DNA from: Siphonodentalium dalli
Lineage: Eukaryota; Mollusca; Scaphopoda; Gadilida; Siphonodentaliidae
Assembly (NCBI GenBank): GCA_032622095.1
Contig: CP136064.1
Span: 175,166,247 to 175,230,246 of the forward strand
Reading direction: 5' to 3'
DNA: 64,000 nucleotides
Positions 12,501 to 27,500 of the stretch are shown piece by piece; within the stretch, counting starts at the first letter, position 1; every line of letters starts with the position of its first letter. Made by a program: the position numbers and the translations under genes. Below the pieces are notes generated by a model. The model saw nothing but the letters and a program-made list of their open reading frames with translations. It was not told the origin of the DNA and did not search any database.

Positions 12501-15500
12501 AATTAACACATTGGAAACAAAAGTGATAAATCCCTATCTCTGCCACTTTTGGCATGCCAGATATTCAAAATTTATTCACTTCTAAAGACAAATTATAATT
12601 TGTTGACAAGCCAGACTGCTTAGAACAACATACATGTATGGGATTCCATCTCATATTTAAATTGTACTTTAATTACTACCCCCCCCCCCCCCATTCTCCC
12701 CAGTCATTCTCCCCAGTTGTTATCTCATATATATTTTGAAGACCTCTGTCTGTATGTTTGTTTTTCTGTATGTTTGTTTGTCATTTATACAAATCTACGA
12801 TTCTCGACCGATCGGGACGAAACTTGGTACGTGCGTGTAGTTTGACCAGGCGGTCGACGTTGTCGTATTGGCGAGCCCGTGCGGCGCCCGCTTCGCGCAT
12901 GCGCAGACGAGATCTCGGAAACGGGTGGAGCTATCGACTTGAAATTTGCTATGTGAATGTATCTTGCCCCGGATACAAATTTTATCGGGTCGCCGAGCCC
13001 GTGCGACGCCAGCTTCGCACATGCGCAGACGAGATCTCGGAAACGGGTGGAGCTATCGACTTGAAATTTGGTATGTGAATGTATCTTGCCCCGGATACGA
13101 ACTTTATCGGGTCGCCGAGCCCGTGCGACGCCATCTTCGCGCATGCGCAGATGAGATCTCGGAAACGGGTGGAGCTATCGACTTGAAATTTGGTATGTGA
13201 ATGTATCTTGCCCCGGATACAAATTTTATCGGGTCGTCGAGTCCGTGCGACCACAGCTTCGCGCATGCGCAGACCAGATCTCGGAAACGGGTGGAGCTAT
13301 CGACTTGAAATTTGGTTTTTGAATAGCCCGGACAATGTCGGGCTCATCGGCTAGTCTACTATATATTTTAAGACTTCCGTATATATACATGTATATCCTT
13401 TATAGACTCGAAAACGGCTCGACCGATTGAGCCCAAACTTCCTATCTAAGGGTAAAAAGCCACGGGAAGTGTCATCGCACCGCTTCTGAAAACGTCCGAG
13501 CACTCCTTCACCATTCCCCCTGCCACTGTCCTTGGAATCGATGGGTTAAATACTTGCCGAAATTTTAGAGTTACTTCGCATACATCATACAGAAACATGT
13601 GATGGCAGAATTCGCTTTTCTGATGAAAAACGTTACCAAGTTTTCTCCATTCGATTCTCTTAAAATGCACCCTAATCGGTCAAATTCTTTTGATAATTCT
13701 ATCTAAATACATCTTAGCTATTATTCGGATCAGCTCTCCCCGTCGAAAAACTTATAGTTGGACCAAAACGACACTTGAGAAAAGTTTGTTTACAATATCA
13801 ACGCATAGGCGATGCAGGAAATTTAGCATCGAAACAATTTAATTTCTTCCATCTAAAACATAATTACGTGATGGACTCTGTCATTTTAAGAATATATAAG
13901 TATTACACGCAGACACACAAAGTCTCAGCTGAAAATTTTGAAAAATAGGAGTTTTATCGACATAAATCGATTTGAATGGGAAATCCTATGTTAATAAATT
14001 TTAGGGCTCTGCGAGTGTTTTCTGAGCTGCTACATATTGGGCACCAGGGTCCATATTTGACCAGTTATACCTCATATCTTTTGCTTTTGGAAACTGGGAT
14101 GTGACCTTGAAACGGGTACCCACAAATGACCTTGGGCGATATCTCGGTCGTCAGCGGTGACATTGACGTGAAATTTGTTATGTATGGTCAACTCGGAAGG
14201 GGAATGCTGTCGGCATGCCTGTACAGGGTTACTTTGAAAAACAAAAATTAATGGATCGACCAAAACCATGGGACCAATCCAATCCCGCCAGTGGCGGGCT
14301 AATCTGCTAGTCTACTATACATTTTGAGAACTAAGGAATATATCCATATATATATCTGTATGTCCTTTATAGACTCGAAAACTTTGTATATGACACGTCG
14401 CTATTAAAGAGCGTTTAGACACTGTTAAACCATTACATCGGAAATATGCATGCATTTCCATTGCATAGAACTCGCTTCTACGAAACTTCCCAAGGCTGGC
14501 GAAATTGTTAATAAATGTGTTTATGTCTCTTCGATAATTGCCTAATACAATTAAAGCATGGGGCCTGTCCCATGAAAAATCGTATTCTAGGACCACCGGG
14601 TTCGAGATATTTTATTCTTTCCGACATCGTCATTTTTGTCACTCGAAATCACTCAATTCGGCGTAAATTCATCCCTTGTGAGGCCTTCTAAAATTATGTC
14701 TTCACTTCCCAGTTATGCCCCAGGGTGTGGACTATGAGGAGAGAATTATTGGAAGTCATAAGATATTTTGTATTGCCCGGGAACAATACTTTTGAGTTGA
14801 TTCCATTGATCGTCTTATGTTTCCATTTTCGACGCATCGTGTAAATAACGTACTTGCAGTAAATCGTACCTCTTGTATTTGCAGTAAATACTTGCCGAAA
14901 TTTTAGAGTTACTTCACCTACATCATACAAGCCTGTTTTTGTGTAGTGTTATTCTTATGTCTGTGTCCAGACAAGTAAAATACATTGTAATTTTCAGCAG
15001 CAGGGGGGCTAGCATAATTTGGTAATTTTTGAGTTTGTCCGTAATCATACCGTTATTGACGTCATCGCCGAGAGGATTTATCTGATTTAACGGGTGACGT
15101 CATTGACCCTGTAGGACGTGTGGGTAGTGCCTGTACGGGGTTACCTTGAAAAACAAAAATTAATGGATCGACCAAAGCCATGGGACCAATCCCGCCAGTG
15201 GCATGTCTGTCTGTCTGTCCATCCGTTCATCCGAGATGGTTTCTGATTGATAACTTCAGCATTAGTTAACTTATTTGAATGTGACATGTCCGTCATATTT
15301 CTACAATGTGAGAGTTGGAGTGTGAATGTAATGATAAAAATGGTCAACTCGGGACGGGTACCTTGAAAAACAAAAATTAATGGATCGACCAAAGCCATGG
15401 GACCAATCCCGCCAGTGGCAGGCTAATCTGCTAGTCTACTATATATTTTGAGACTTCCCTATATATATTTTTATATCCTTTATAGACTCGAATCCGGCTC

Positions 15501-18500
15501 GACCGATTGAGCCCAAACTTGCTGTGTAAGGGTAAAAAGCCACGAGAAGTGTCATCGGACCATTCACGAGCCCGTGCGACCACTCCTTCACCCTTCAACT
15601 GCTACCGCAATGGGAATTGATGGGTTAATCGCGTGATGGTTAATACGCGCTGTGCGTTGATTGCCTATTGTGCTGCGAGGTGTCGAGTGGTCAGTAATGA
15701 TTGCCTATTGTGCTGCGTGTGGGTGTGGGTGTCCAGGTGTGGGTGTCGAGTCGAGACGTGAATTTTTTTATGTATGGTCAACTCGGGACAGGGAATATTT
15801 TTGTCGGGTTGTCCATCCAACACCGACGTGACCTTGAAACGGGTACCCACAAATGATATTTCGGACATCAGCATGCTGTCGGCGTGCCTGTACGGGGTTA
15901 CCTTGAAAAACAAAAATTAATGGATCGACCAAAGCCATGGGACCAATCCCGCCAGTGGCTAGTCTCATATATATTTTGAAGACTTCTGTTTGTCTGTATG
16001 TCTGTACCGGTATGTCATTAATACAAATCTACGATTCTCGACTGATCGGGACGAAACTTGGTACGTGTGTGTAGTTTGACCAGGCGGTCGTCGTTGTCGT
16101 ATTGGTGAGCCCGTGCGGCGCCCGCTTCGCGCATGCGCAGACGAGATCTCGGAAACGGGTGGAGCTATCGACTTGAAATTTGCTATGTGAATGTATCATG
16201 CCCCGGATACAAATTTTATCAGGTCGCCGAGCCCGTGCGACGCCAGCTTCGCGCATGCGCAGACGAGATCTCAGAAACGGGTGGAGCTATCGACTTGAAA
16301 TTTGGTATGTGAATGTATCTTGCCCCGGATACGAATTTTATCGGGTCGCCGAGCCCGTGCGACGCCAGTTTCGCGCATGCGCAGACCAGATCTCGGAAAC
16401 GGGTAGAGCTATCGACTTGAAATTTGGTTTTTGAATAGCCCGGACAACGTCGGGCTCAATGGCTAGTCTACTATATATTTTGAGACTTCTGTATATATAT
16501 ATGTATATATATATGTACATGTATATGTTTTATAGACTCGGAAACGGCTGGACGGATTAAGCCCAAACTTCCTATCTAAGGGTCAAAAGCTACGCCAGTG
16601 TCATCACACCGCTTTTCAGAAGGTCCGAGCACCCATTCTCCATTCCCCCTGTCACCGTCCTTGGCAGGGAGTGGTTAATGCAATAACGCTCCTTAATTTT
16701 CCATATTTTTGTTTGTTAACCGAATAACGCTCTTTATTGCCTTGGGGTTCGCTTACAGCTGTTTGCGAGCTAATTTTCCATATTTGGTTTTGTTAACCGA
16801 ATAACGCTCTTTATTGCCTTGTGTTTTCGCATACGCTGTTTGCATGCTTTCCGGAAATGATCTGTTCTCCGCATTCTGCGACGTGTCGAGTGGTCAGTAA
16901 TTATCCAGGTGGGGATGTGGAGTCGAGATTGCTTTGTTAGCTCTATCACTGTGCTCAACACGGGATGGGGAATACTTGAAACGGGTATCCGCAAATGACC
17001 TTCAGTGATATTTCGGGCAGCAGCAACATGAAATTTGTTATGTATGGTCAACTCAGGACGTGACATTGACCTTCAAACGGTACCCGCAAATGATATTTCA
17101 GGCATCAGCATGCTGTCGGCGTGCCTGTATGGGGTTACCTTGTAAAACAAAAAATAATGGATCGACCAAATCCATGGGTCGAATCTCGCCAGTGGCGGGC
17201 TAATCTGCAAATCGGGTCCAATTTTGCATGCGCCCGTGTCCTTGCTCATATACGCTCATATGGTCATGTTTCTGACAAATGCCGCCAGTGGCGGGCTAAT
17301 CTGCTAGTCTACTATATATTTTGAGACTTCCATATAAAAATATATATGTGTGTGTGTGTGTATATTTGTCCTCTATAGAATCGAAAACGGCTGGCTCGAT
17401 TGAGCTCAAACTTCCCATCTAATGGTAAAATCCCACGGGATTTTGTCGTCGCGTCGTTTTGGACAAGCTCTGAAAACTCATTCTCCACTCCCAATCATCA
17501 AAATCACCGCAAACGGCACTGCGGGGGTTAATCGCGTTGATGGTTAAAGAGCGTTCCTATCCGCAGTGTTCTTGATAAAGATCTTCCATATTTGGGTTCG
17601 TTAACCGGTTAACGCTCTTTATTACCTTCCGCTTTCGCATATTGCATTAGGGCTTTTGTTTACGTTATATTATGCGGAGAGATTTATTGGAAGTCATAAG
17701 ATACGGGAACAATACTTTTGAGTGCTTTCCGTTCGCAAAGACGGGCAAACCGATCTCCGTCGCGCTCCGAAGTCGAAGGCCGAGGTGGTTGCTTGTGAAG
17801 ATACGGGAACACTACTTTTGAGTGCTTTCGCATCTATGATTTGCAATTCTCCGTGAATAGCAAGACTGCCATTCGATCGAGAGAATAACTCAGACTGCCA
17901 ACATCTTATGTCTGTCGTTCCTAGGAATGGGGGAGATTTTCATCGGGTAAATCATACCTCTTTTAGGGATGGGTACCATAATTTCTCTTGATTAAAAAGG
18001 CAGAATTAACTCATAACTCATTGAAAAAAAATTAAATTTTAATAATTAATTAATTAAAAAAAAAAAAATTTAAAAAATGTCATGTTTCAGACGAACCACG
18101 CCAGTAGCGGGCTAACCTGCTAGTCTACTATATATTTTAAGACTTCCCTATATATATATGTATGTCCTTTATAGATTCGAAAACGGCTCGACCGAGCCCA
18201 AACTTCCTATCTGAGGGTAAAAAGTCATGGGAAGTGTCATCGGACCATTCGCGAGCCCGTGCGACCACTCCTTCACCCTTCAACTGCCACCGCAATGGGG
18301 ATTGATGGGTTAATCGCTTGATAATTAATGAGCGTTTGTATATGACGCGTCGCTATTAAAGAGCGTTTATCTACTTTAGTGAAAATATACGGCATTTGAC
18401 CGTCATCGGAAACTGGGGATATCGAGACGAAAACTGCTGGGCCGATTGAACCCAAACTTGCTGTGTAAGGGTAAAAAGCCACAGGCAGTGCACTCGGACC

Positions 18501-21500
18501 ATTTGTGAGCCTGTGCGACCACTCCTTCACCCTTCAACTGCCACCGTAATGGGGATTGATGGGTTAATCGCGTGATAATTAATGAGCGTTTGTATATTAA
18601 AGAGCGTTCATGCAAAACGCGGAATGCAATTATCTCGATTAAAAAGGCAGAATGGGTTGTTGTGTCATATATGTCCTAGGAACAGGGGAATTTTTCATCG
18701 GGTCAGTCTTTGAGGGACGGGTACCATGAATTAATTCATGAAAAAAAAAATTGCAATGTTAAAAAATAAAAAATAAATAAAATACAAACAAAATAATTTT
18801 GGGCTAACCTGCTAGTCTACTATATATTTTGAGACTTCCGTATGTACCTATATATATTTGTACTTTATAGAATCGAAAACGGCTGCACCGATCGAGACCA
18901 AACTTCCTGTCTAAGGTTAAAAATCCACGGGAATGGTAGTCGCCGTGTTTTGGAGAAGCTCCGAGCACCCGTTCTTCACTCCCAGTCACAAAAACAGCAC
19001 TGTGTGGTTAATCGCGTTCATAGTTAAAGAGCGTTCGTATCCGCAGTGTCGTTGATAAAGGGCGTATGCGTGTAATGTGATTCTTACGTCTGTGTCCGGG
19101 TGTGAGCGTATGTATCCAGACATGAGCGTGTTGTGTGATTCTTACGTACTTAGGGCTTCCTAGGAACGGGGGAGATTTTCATCGGGTCAGTTTTTCCGCA
19201 CGAGGTGATCTTCACCTTGAAACGGGTACCCACAAATGATATATATGTGTGTGTCCTTTATAGACTCGAACCGATTGAGCTCAAACTTGCTACCTACGGG
19301 AAGTGTCATGGACGGGTTAAATTGTGACCCCGACCTGACCTTGACCTTGAAAATGATCAATTCAAGGTCAAATCGGGTAAAATTGAAATATATGTGTGTG
19401 TCCTTTATAGACTCGAACCGATTGAGCTACTTTTGTGCGGGAAGTGTCATGGACGGGTTAAATTGTGACCCCGACCTGACATTGACCTTGAAAACTATCA
19501 ATTCAAGGTCAAATCAAGTAAAATTGAAAAACAAAAAATTAAATTAAAAAATTACAAGAGGTGGCATCAGAGATGCTGTGTCTCATTTTCGGTGGCTTAC
19601 CGCCGGTGGCTACCGCCAATTGGTGTGCATCAGTATCGGTAGACTAATTAATAGGTAAAATCGAAAAATGATTAATTAAGGGCCATAACTCCATCAAATT
19701 TTATCGGGCCAGGCTGGTTTTCGAACTCGTCCGAAATATTCTTGGCAAGTATGTCTATTCCAAATTTTAAACAAATCGGAGGACGTTTGTTGAAGTTATC
19801 GCGCTAACGAGCTAAAAATTCACGAAAAATGACTAATTAAGGGCCATAACTCTATCAAATTTTATTGGGCCAGGCTGGTTTTCGAACTCGTCCAGGATAT
19901 TATTGGAAGACACTTATATACCAAATTTTAGTTGAATCGGATGACGTTTGTTGAAGTTATCGCGCTAACGAGCTCAAAATTCGTACAAAATGACTACTTA
20001 AGGACCATAACTCTATCAAATTTTATCGGACCGGGCCGGTTTTCTAACTCGTCCGAGGTATTCTTGGGAGACACCTATATATCAAAATTTCAATCCAATA
20101 GGATGATGTTTGTTAAATTATCGCGATAACGAGCTGAAAATTTGTGAAAAAATAACTAATTAAGGGCCATAACTCTATCAAATTTTATCGGACCTGGCTG
20201 GTTTTCGAACTCGACCGAGATATTCTTGGGAGACACCTATAAACCAAATTTCAATCAAATCGGATAACGTTTGTTGAAGTTATCGCGCTAACAAGCTGAA
20301 ATTTTTTGAAAAATGACTAATTAAGGGCCATAACTCTATCAAATTTTATTGGACCAGGCCGGTTTTCGAACTCGTCCGAGATATTCTTGGGAGACACCTA
20401 TATACCAAATTTCAATCAAATCGGAAAACGTTTGTTGAAGTTATCGCGCTAACAAGCTGAAAATTCGTGAAAAATGACTAATTAAGGGCCATAACTCTAT
20501 CAAATTTTATCGGACCAGGCCGGTTTTCGAACTCATCCGAGATATTCTTGGGAGACACCTATATACCAAATTTCAATCAAATCGGATAACGTTTGTTGAA
20601 GTTATCGCGCTAACAAGCTGAAAATTCGTGAAAAATGACTAATTAAGGGCCATAACTCTATCAAATTTTATCGGACCAGGCCGGTTTTCGAACTCATCCG
20701 AGATATTGTTGGGAGACACCTATATACCAAATTTCAATCAAATCGGATAACGTTTGTTGAAGTTATCGCGCTAACGAGCTGAAAATTCAAAGGGACATAA
20801 CTCTGTAATAAATGTGCGGACAAACCCGATTTTTTGTCTGCAGCTTACGTGCATGGATATGTACTCACACACCAAAAAAAAACGGTTGAGTTATAGGCAA
20901 AACACGTCGCCCACCCACCGTCCCCCATCAAACTATAAGTCGAGTTTTGGAAAAAAACTCGACTAAAAAAGGCACAATTAACTCATTTAAAAACAAAAAA
21001 TTAATTAAAACAATGAATTAAAAAAATTAAAAATTGTCATGTTTCTGATGATTGCCGCCAGTGGCGGGCTAACCTGCTAGTCTATACTATATATTTTGAG
21101 ACTTCGTATATATGTGTGTGTGTACTTCATAGAATCCAAAACGCGTGTACAGATTGAGCTCAAACTTCCTATGTAAGTGTCAAATCCCACCGACACGACC
21201 GTGGTCGTGGTTTAGAGAAGCTCAGAGCACCCGTTCTCCAATCTCAAATCACCGCAAAGGCACGGCGTGGGTTAATCAAGTGATTATTTAATGAGCGTTT
21301 GTTTTTGACGCATCTCTATAAAGAGCGTCTGTTTGCCATTCAACGTTATTTGCATCTGCAGAGAGATATACGGAACATACATTAAATTTAAAAAACATTT
21401 GTTTCTGACCAACCCTGCGAGCACGGATGGCGCGCTTTGTTTTTACAGTATATACTTATATACCGAAATCATCCCAGATAATCACGAATATAGCATCAGA

Positions 21501-24500
21501 TTTCTCCCCAGATATACCGTTATAAAGCTACTGGAATCTGCCAATCTACGGGAAATTCCAGGGAATGCCGATTGAGCTCAAACTTGCTACCCACGGGAAG
21601 TGTCATATATATGAGTGTGTCCTTTATAGACTGGAACCGATTGAGCTCAAACTTGCTAAATAAGAAAATAGCCCACAAGCCGTAAATATCAACAACAACG
21701 ATATTACTAAATACACGTTTTCGGCAATGTGAGAGTTTTCGGGGAGCCGTGATGCCAACAACAATGACCCGAAGCTCTGAATGCCAACAACAGATTCAAT
21801 GCAATGTTATCTATTATGCAGAGAGATTTCACGACATTACGACGGGTACGGCAGACTCAAAATATTATGCAGACAGATTTCCCGACGGGAAGCGTTTGTT
21901 TTAAATTCAATGCAATGTTATCGTAGAGAGATTTCACGAAACAAAGAATGCGTTGTCTGTCGTTCCTAGGAAGGGGGGATTTCTACGGGTAAATTTTTCC
22001 GCCAGAAACAAAAAAATTAATTAAAACAATTTACAATTTAATTAAAACAATTTAAAATTAAAAAAAATTAACAATAAAAAAACAATTCAGAAACAAAATA
22101 TATTAAATTTAAAAAACATTATGTGATCACTCAGATCCAAGAGACACTACCCCCACCAGTGACAGCCCTGCCACTACTGCATGGAATATTTAAATGACAA
22201 CACATGAGTGGGTTATGATCTCAGCTTTAATGAAATTATAAGCTTGTCCTGCAGATAGCCCATACTCATGGAAAACCAATTAAGCAGAGCCTTCGCTCTG
22301 ACGAGAAGCCGAAGCAGAGAACGCTGAAGAAATACTGCTGTACAGCGCAGGCACGAGCATGGCCCGACGAGCTAAGGTACGATTCGGAGCCGGCGCCCAA
22401 GAATTGCTATGAGGCGCCCTAAGCAATAAGCACACACGGCCACCAGGGAGAAGCCCAACGAGTGCGACGCAGGAATGGCAGTAGAGACCACTGGACAGCC
22501 CAACTCCCTATGGCTAAGCACCGTGGTATGGGCGGGCAACACCAAAGTTACCCCTGCAGGACGCACCAAAGCTGGATCAATGGCACTGATGACACAGCAC
22601 CTGAAAGGGAAAACAAACAGCAGCAACGAGATGCAAATACACAGGGCCCTAGGCCCAAAACAAAACAGGCATCACAGAACAATGAATATGGCGTGCCACT
22701 CGGGACGCCGAACAAAGCGGGGCATGGAGCTCCAAGGGGGGGAGGGAGGGAGCGCGATGCGTATAATTCAAAAGTGAATTGCTTTCTCAGTTACCGGAAG
22801 GAGGCAGCATTCCGGGCGGATGTAAAATGCGGACTTTAAGTTCGGCCGATACGGAACGGATCGTACCGAAAAACCGGAATGTCTGCCGGATGACAGGATC
22901 AAAGAACCACATAAATCACCCCGAACCTTATCGGCCCTGGGTGCATTATGTGATCACTCAGATCCAAGAGACACTACCCCCACCAGTGACAGCCCTGCCA
23001 CTACTGCATGGAATATTTAAATGACAACACATGAGTGGGTTATGATCTCAGCTTTAATGAAATTATAAGCTTGTCCTGCAGATAGCCCATACGCATGGAA
23101 AACCAATTAAGCAGAGCCTTCGCTCTGACGAGAAGCCGAAGCAGAGAACGCTGAAGAAATACTGCTGTACAGCGCAGGCATGAGCATGGCCCGACGAGCT
23201 AAGGTTCGATTCGGAGCCGGCGCCCAAGAATTGCTATGAGGCGCCCTAAGCAATAAGCACACACGGCCACCAGGGAGAAGCCCAACGAGTGCGACGCATG
23301 AATGGCAGTAGAGACCACTGGACAGCCCAACTCCCTATGGCTAAGCACAGGCCTGGAATATTACACTCAGGCTACAGATCGAGAGCACTCTCAAATAAGC
23401 ATAAGATGACTGCGCAGTCATAAACATACTAAGCTACTATTGATAAGCCACCCATCAAAGTTACCAGACAGGTTATAACGCTATGGCGACACTACCACTA
23501 CCACTATCTGCAGGACCGCCATAGAGTGCGCAGCACTCCCCCAAACCAGGAGCTCCATGCCCAAATACATCAATGAAACAGTTAAACCACCGGGAAAACC
23601 ATAGTGTCAGATGCCAGGAAGGTCTCCAGGGCGCCCTGGAGACTATTCAGATAGATATCGTTGCCGACGGGGGAGAGATGGATCCAATCTGAACGATACA
23701 TGCCCTTATCAGAAGCGCAAATGTCTGGGTGCTTGATGCCACGACCCCCGTGATGCAAGACGAAGCCCAACATGCGTTGGTTAAAGTCCCGGCGCTGGCG
23801 AGCACCAATACTCGGGCGATGGGCGTTGTGCCAATAGCGGCGCGGGAACACGTGTGACCAAATAAGGGTGCAGTCAGGCAAAGTTTCCTGCACATAAGAA
23901 AGTTCCCGCTTAACACTGGCACGCAATTCACGGTACCCACCGGCTGTGATGTCGTTAGAACCAAGCTGGATGATGATGTGGGTAGGATGCCGAGACTGCG
24001 GACAAGCGGCGAGTTCCCGGTCGAACGTGGCGTGGAAATCGCCCCAGAGCATCCCACGAGTGCCGATCCATCTAACAGAAGCGCCCCGGCTGGACAGCTG
24101 GAGATGTTGGCCAACAGGACGCCGCACAGCACGCTGGTGAGCCCAGTAGACGTGGGACGAACCCAAGACCCAGATAATGGCTACTGAAACGAGACTAAGC
24201 AGATGTTGAGTGGATGTATCGACGACAAACATCAGACCGCCAACGACCCCGGTGTTGGATGGCATGGTAAGGGGTGCCCAGATCCGCCAGATAGGTAGCA
24301 CCACCCGAACGAAATGAATGCGGCGTGATATATTGTCGAGAGCCGGACGTACGCAAAGCCTGATGGAGCACGGCCCGAAACTGCGCGACTGTGAGCGGGG
24401 TCTGAGCCTGGTGAGAAAGGAACAGTCCCGACCGGGAGCCGCGAATGGCAAGAAATGTGGTGGCCGCGCGCAGCGGGCAGATATGTGGATCAGTCGGCAG

Positions 24501-27500
24501 GCACGGAATGCGAATATGAGCGGGAGGACCACATTGGTTCGTTTTAGAATGCCGGAGCCAAACGTCAATGGCGGAGCCGCACAACGAGACATCGCGAAGA
24601 AATATAGCATGTCCAAAGTCGGCCTTGGACACAGCGGCCAGTTCCCCCACGCGGAACAGTCCAAAAAAGGCCATCGTAAAGGCAGACGTAAACAAAGCGA
24701 CCTCATGTGGCGACGAGCATATGCGAGGAAGCACGCGGAGCAAGGTGCGCAGCAAAGGTATTGTCACTGGAGCAGGACGAGATGATGAAGGCGTCAAGCG
24801 ACGGACCCCGGTCAATAGTTGGCGAATGAGGTAAGTCGAAGTTGGATCTCGCATACCCCGGAGTCGATGCTGCCGACCGATGGCAGCCAGGTAGGTGGAA
24901 ATGGTTGAAGCAGAATGCTGGGAGCGATGAAGCCCCGCGATAAACCCGACGATAGCGTGTTCCGGGAGCGGCCAGGAAACGGCCAAGCGATGCTGGTGTG
25001 CGAAATCGAGATAAGCCCGTATGGCGGTGCGATACGTGCGGTGAGTTTTTGGCGCCCGGGAGGAAGTCAAAAGCACCTGGGAAATGGTGTTGGCGTTAGG
25101 GCGGCGGACGGCGCCAGTCGACGGAAACGTTTCATCTGGAAACGAGAGAGGCTGTCAGCGAGAGCATTATCACGAGACGCGATCCATGAAGCACGCAAGG
25201 AGATGTTGTGAGACAGGAGCAGCAGGACCAGCTGGCGCAACAGGGCCATGAGCGGCTTGCATTTGGAAGTTTGGTCGTTGATGGCGCGGACCACGGTAAT
25301 GTTATCACAGTGTAAATGGAGGCGATGATTCCGGAGGCGACGCCCCCAGACGCTGATGGCCACTAAGACTGGGAACATCTCGAGGACACCCATATTGCGG
25401 GTCAGGCCCAAAGCATGCCAAGGAAGGGGCCACTTGCCAAAAGCCCAAAGGCCGTTGAAATAAGCGCCAAAGCCGCCGGACTGACCACCACAAGCGTCTG
25501 TGTGGAAATTGATGTCGGTATCATGGAGCCAGGTCGCAGAAGGGAAAAGGTAGATCCCATTGAATGACGTGAAGAACTGTAACCACGTGGCCAAATCGGC
25601 ACGCATGCCAGAATTAATTCGGATTTTGTGATGCGGCTTAGAAAAATCCCTGCAGGGCATCAATCAGGCGACGACAAAATGGGCGGCCCGGACGAATCGC
25701 CTTGCACGCAAATTGTAATGAGCCAATGAGCGACTGTAGTTCACGGACCGAGATTTTACGGCAGCGCAAAGCCATAGAGATTTTGGACTGAATGGCTGTG
25801 AGCTTCTCAGCAGGGAGACGCACCGCGTTAGCCAACGTATCGAGTTCGAGACCAAGGTAGCAGAGCTTCGAGGTGGGCGAGACCGTTTTTTCATAAGCAA
25901 TAGGTACGCCAAGATCAGAGCAAACGCGATGAAACATGTCAAGACTGTCTGAGGCCTGGGACGTGGCTGGCGGACCACAGAACAGGAAGTCATCGCAGTA
26001 GTGCAAGATGTGTGGGTTGCCGGACCGCTGCTTAACAACCCATTCCAAAAATGTCGAGAATTTTTCAAAAGTTGCGCACGACACGCTGCAGCCGAAAGGT
26101 AAGCATTTGTCGAAATAATACATGTCGTCCAGTTTAAAACCAAGTTGATCGAAATCGCCCGGGTAGATGCGAAGATTACGATAAGCAGCCTCCAAATCCC
26201 CGCGCGCGAGCAAAGTCCCGGCCCCAAGGGACTGGATGGTGGCAACAGCAGCGTCAAAACTGGTATATGTGACAGTAGTGAATTCGCGCGGAATATGATC
26301 ATTGAGCGACTGGCCTGCCGGATAGGAGAGGTGATGGATGAGACGGAATGAGTCAGGTTCATGTTTAGGCACCAGTCCAAGCGGCGACACGCGGAGTGTT
26401 GGAATTGGACGAGCACAGAAAGGACCAGCAATGCGACCAAGGCGAACTTCCTTAAGGATCTTTTCCCGGACGACCTCGGGACGGTCACGAGCAGACTTGA
26501 GGTTCGGAGCGTCAGTTGGCATACGCGGGCCAGTATAATGGAGTGGAAACCCATGAGTAAAACCGAACCGGAGTTCCCGCGCGACTTGGTGGCGAGGGTA
26601 CCTCCCAAGCCACCAACACAAATAGTCTAGATTAACGGCGGAAGGGGCGAGCTGGTAGACGCTGCTGGCGACCGCCGCGGGCTGAGCGGCGAAAGTCTTG
26701 TCCATGGGCAGCGGTTGCGGCATGAGGCTCTGAGCAGATGTTGCAGATGTGTCGAAAACGACAGTTTGGCCAGGAGCAGCGGCCGGCGTTGAATTCAAAA
26801 CAGACGGGACTGGGACGGCCCGGACGCGTGGGAAAATTGTCTGCACGCCCGGAGGCACGAACCGGAGGCGGAGTCGGCTGCGGAGGTTGCCGAACCTGGG
26901 GCGTCATGACCAGCAGCCAAATGTTAGGGTCGATGGTCTCCCAAGGAGTAGCTGTATTACCATCCCACTTCAACCGAAATTGGGTATCGTACACCTGCCA
27001 GGCAGATCCCCCACATTTAGCAGCCGCCCAACGAATGGTGCGCAGGTAACGCAAAAGGGGCTGGGCCGACGATTCAGGGTGAACGTCGAGGTATACCGAA
27101 ATGAAAGTGAGAAAAGCATCGGTCCACGAGTCAACAGACGTTATTGGAGCAGCATGCCCGCTTGGCGCAACACGGATGCGCCCGGAAGCAGAGACAACCA
27201 ACTGATGGGGGTCAACGGTATGAATAGAGGCGGCAGGTTCCTGCAGCTGATCCAAATTGATAAAATCGCCCCGGAAAATTTTGTCGCGAATAGATCGGGA
27301 AACATGAGAGCCATAGCCATCTGCCGCCGTAGGAATCGGCAAGGGGGCGTCCCAATGGGGAGACCAGCGAGGATGGAAAACTAAATAAGGCATTACCCGG
27401 ATCAGTTCTGTCTCTTGCCGGAGCGTTCGGTCGGTGGATCACTGAAGCCACACGGGAATCCTCGCGGCGGCGGAGAGAAGTGGAGCTGTCATCAGAACTG

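Noticed and set aside
12758..13266. Overlapping ORFs of 75-119 residues with repeating peptide patterns
   Set aside because: They follow the 122-bp Helitron tandem repeat in several frames on both strands. 122 is not a multiple of 3, so the repeated peptides come from rotating frames, not a gene.
12869..13340. CRISPR-like array
   Set aside because: The whole 122-bp unit repeats with no unique spacers, in an animal Helitron. It is an ordinary tandem repeat.
22462..22839. 125-residue ORF on the plus strand across Ngaro B2, spacer and A2
   Set aside because: Runs through non-coding repeat DNA of the element on the wrong strand; no family resemblance.
23582..24706. 374-residue ORF taken whole as one protein
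   Set aside because: Its first part (24706 to about 24266) is antisense-free but out of frame over the tyrosine recombinase and has no domain. Only the part from the ATG at 24265 shows SGNH motifs.
24318..24785. 155-residue ORF on the plus strand in the Ngaro element
   Set aside because: Opposite-strand shadow of the recombinase caused by high GC content; no recognisable domain.
26749..27384. 211-residue ORF on the plus strand
   Set aside because: Shadow of the Ngaro Gag frame on the other strand; low-complexity Arg/Gly composition only.
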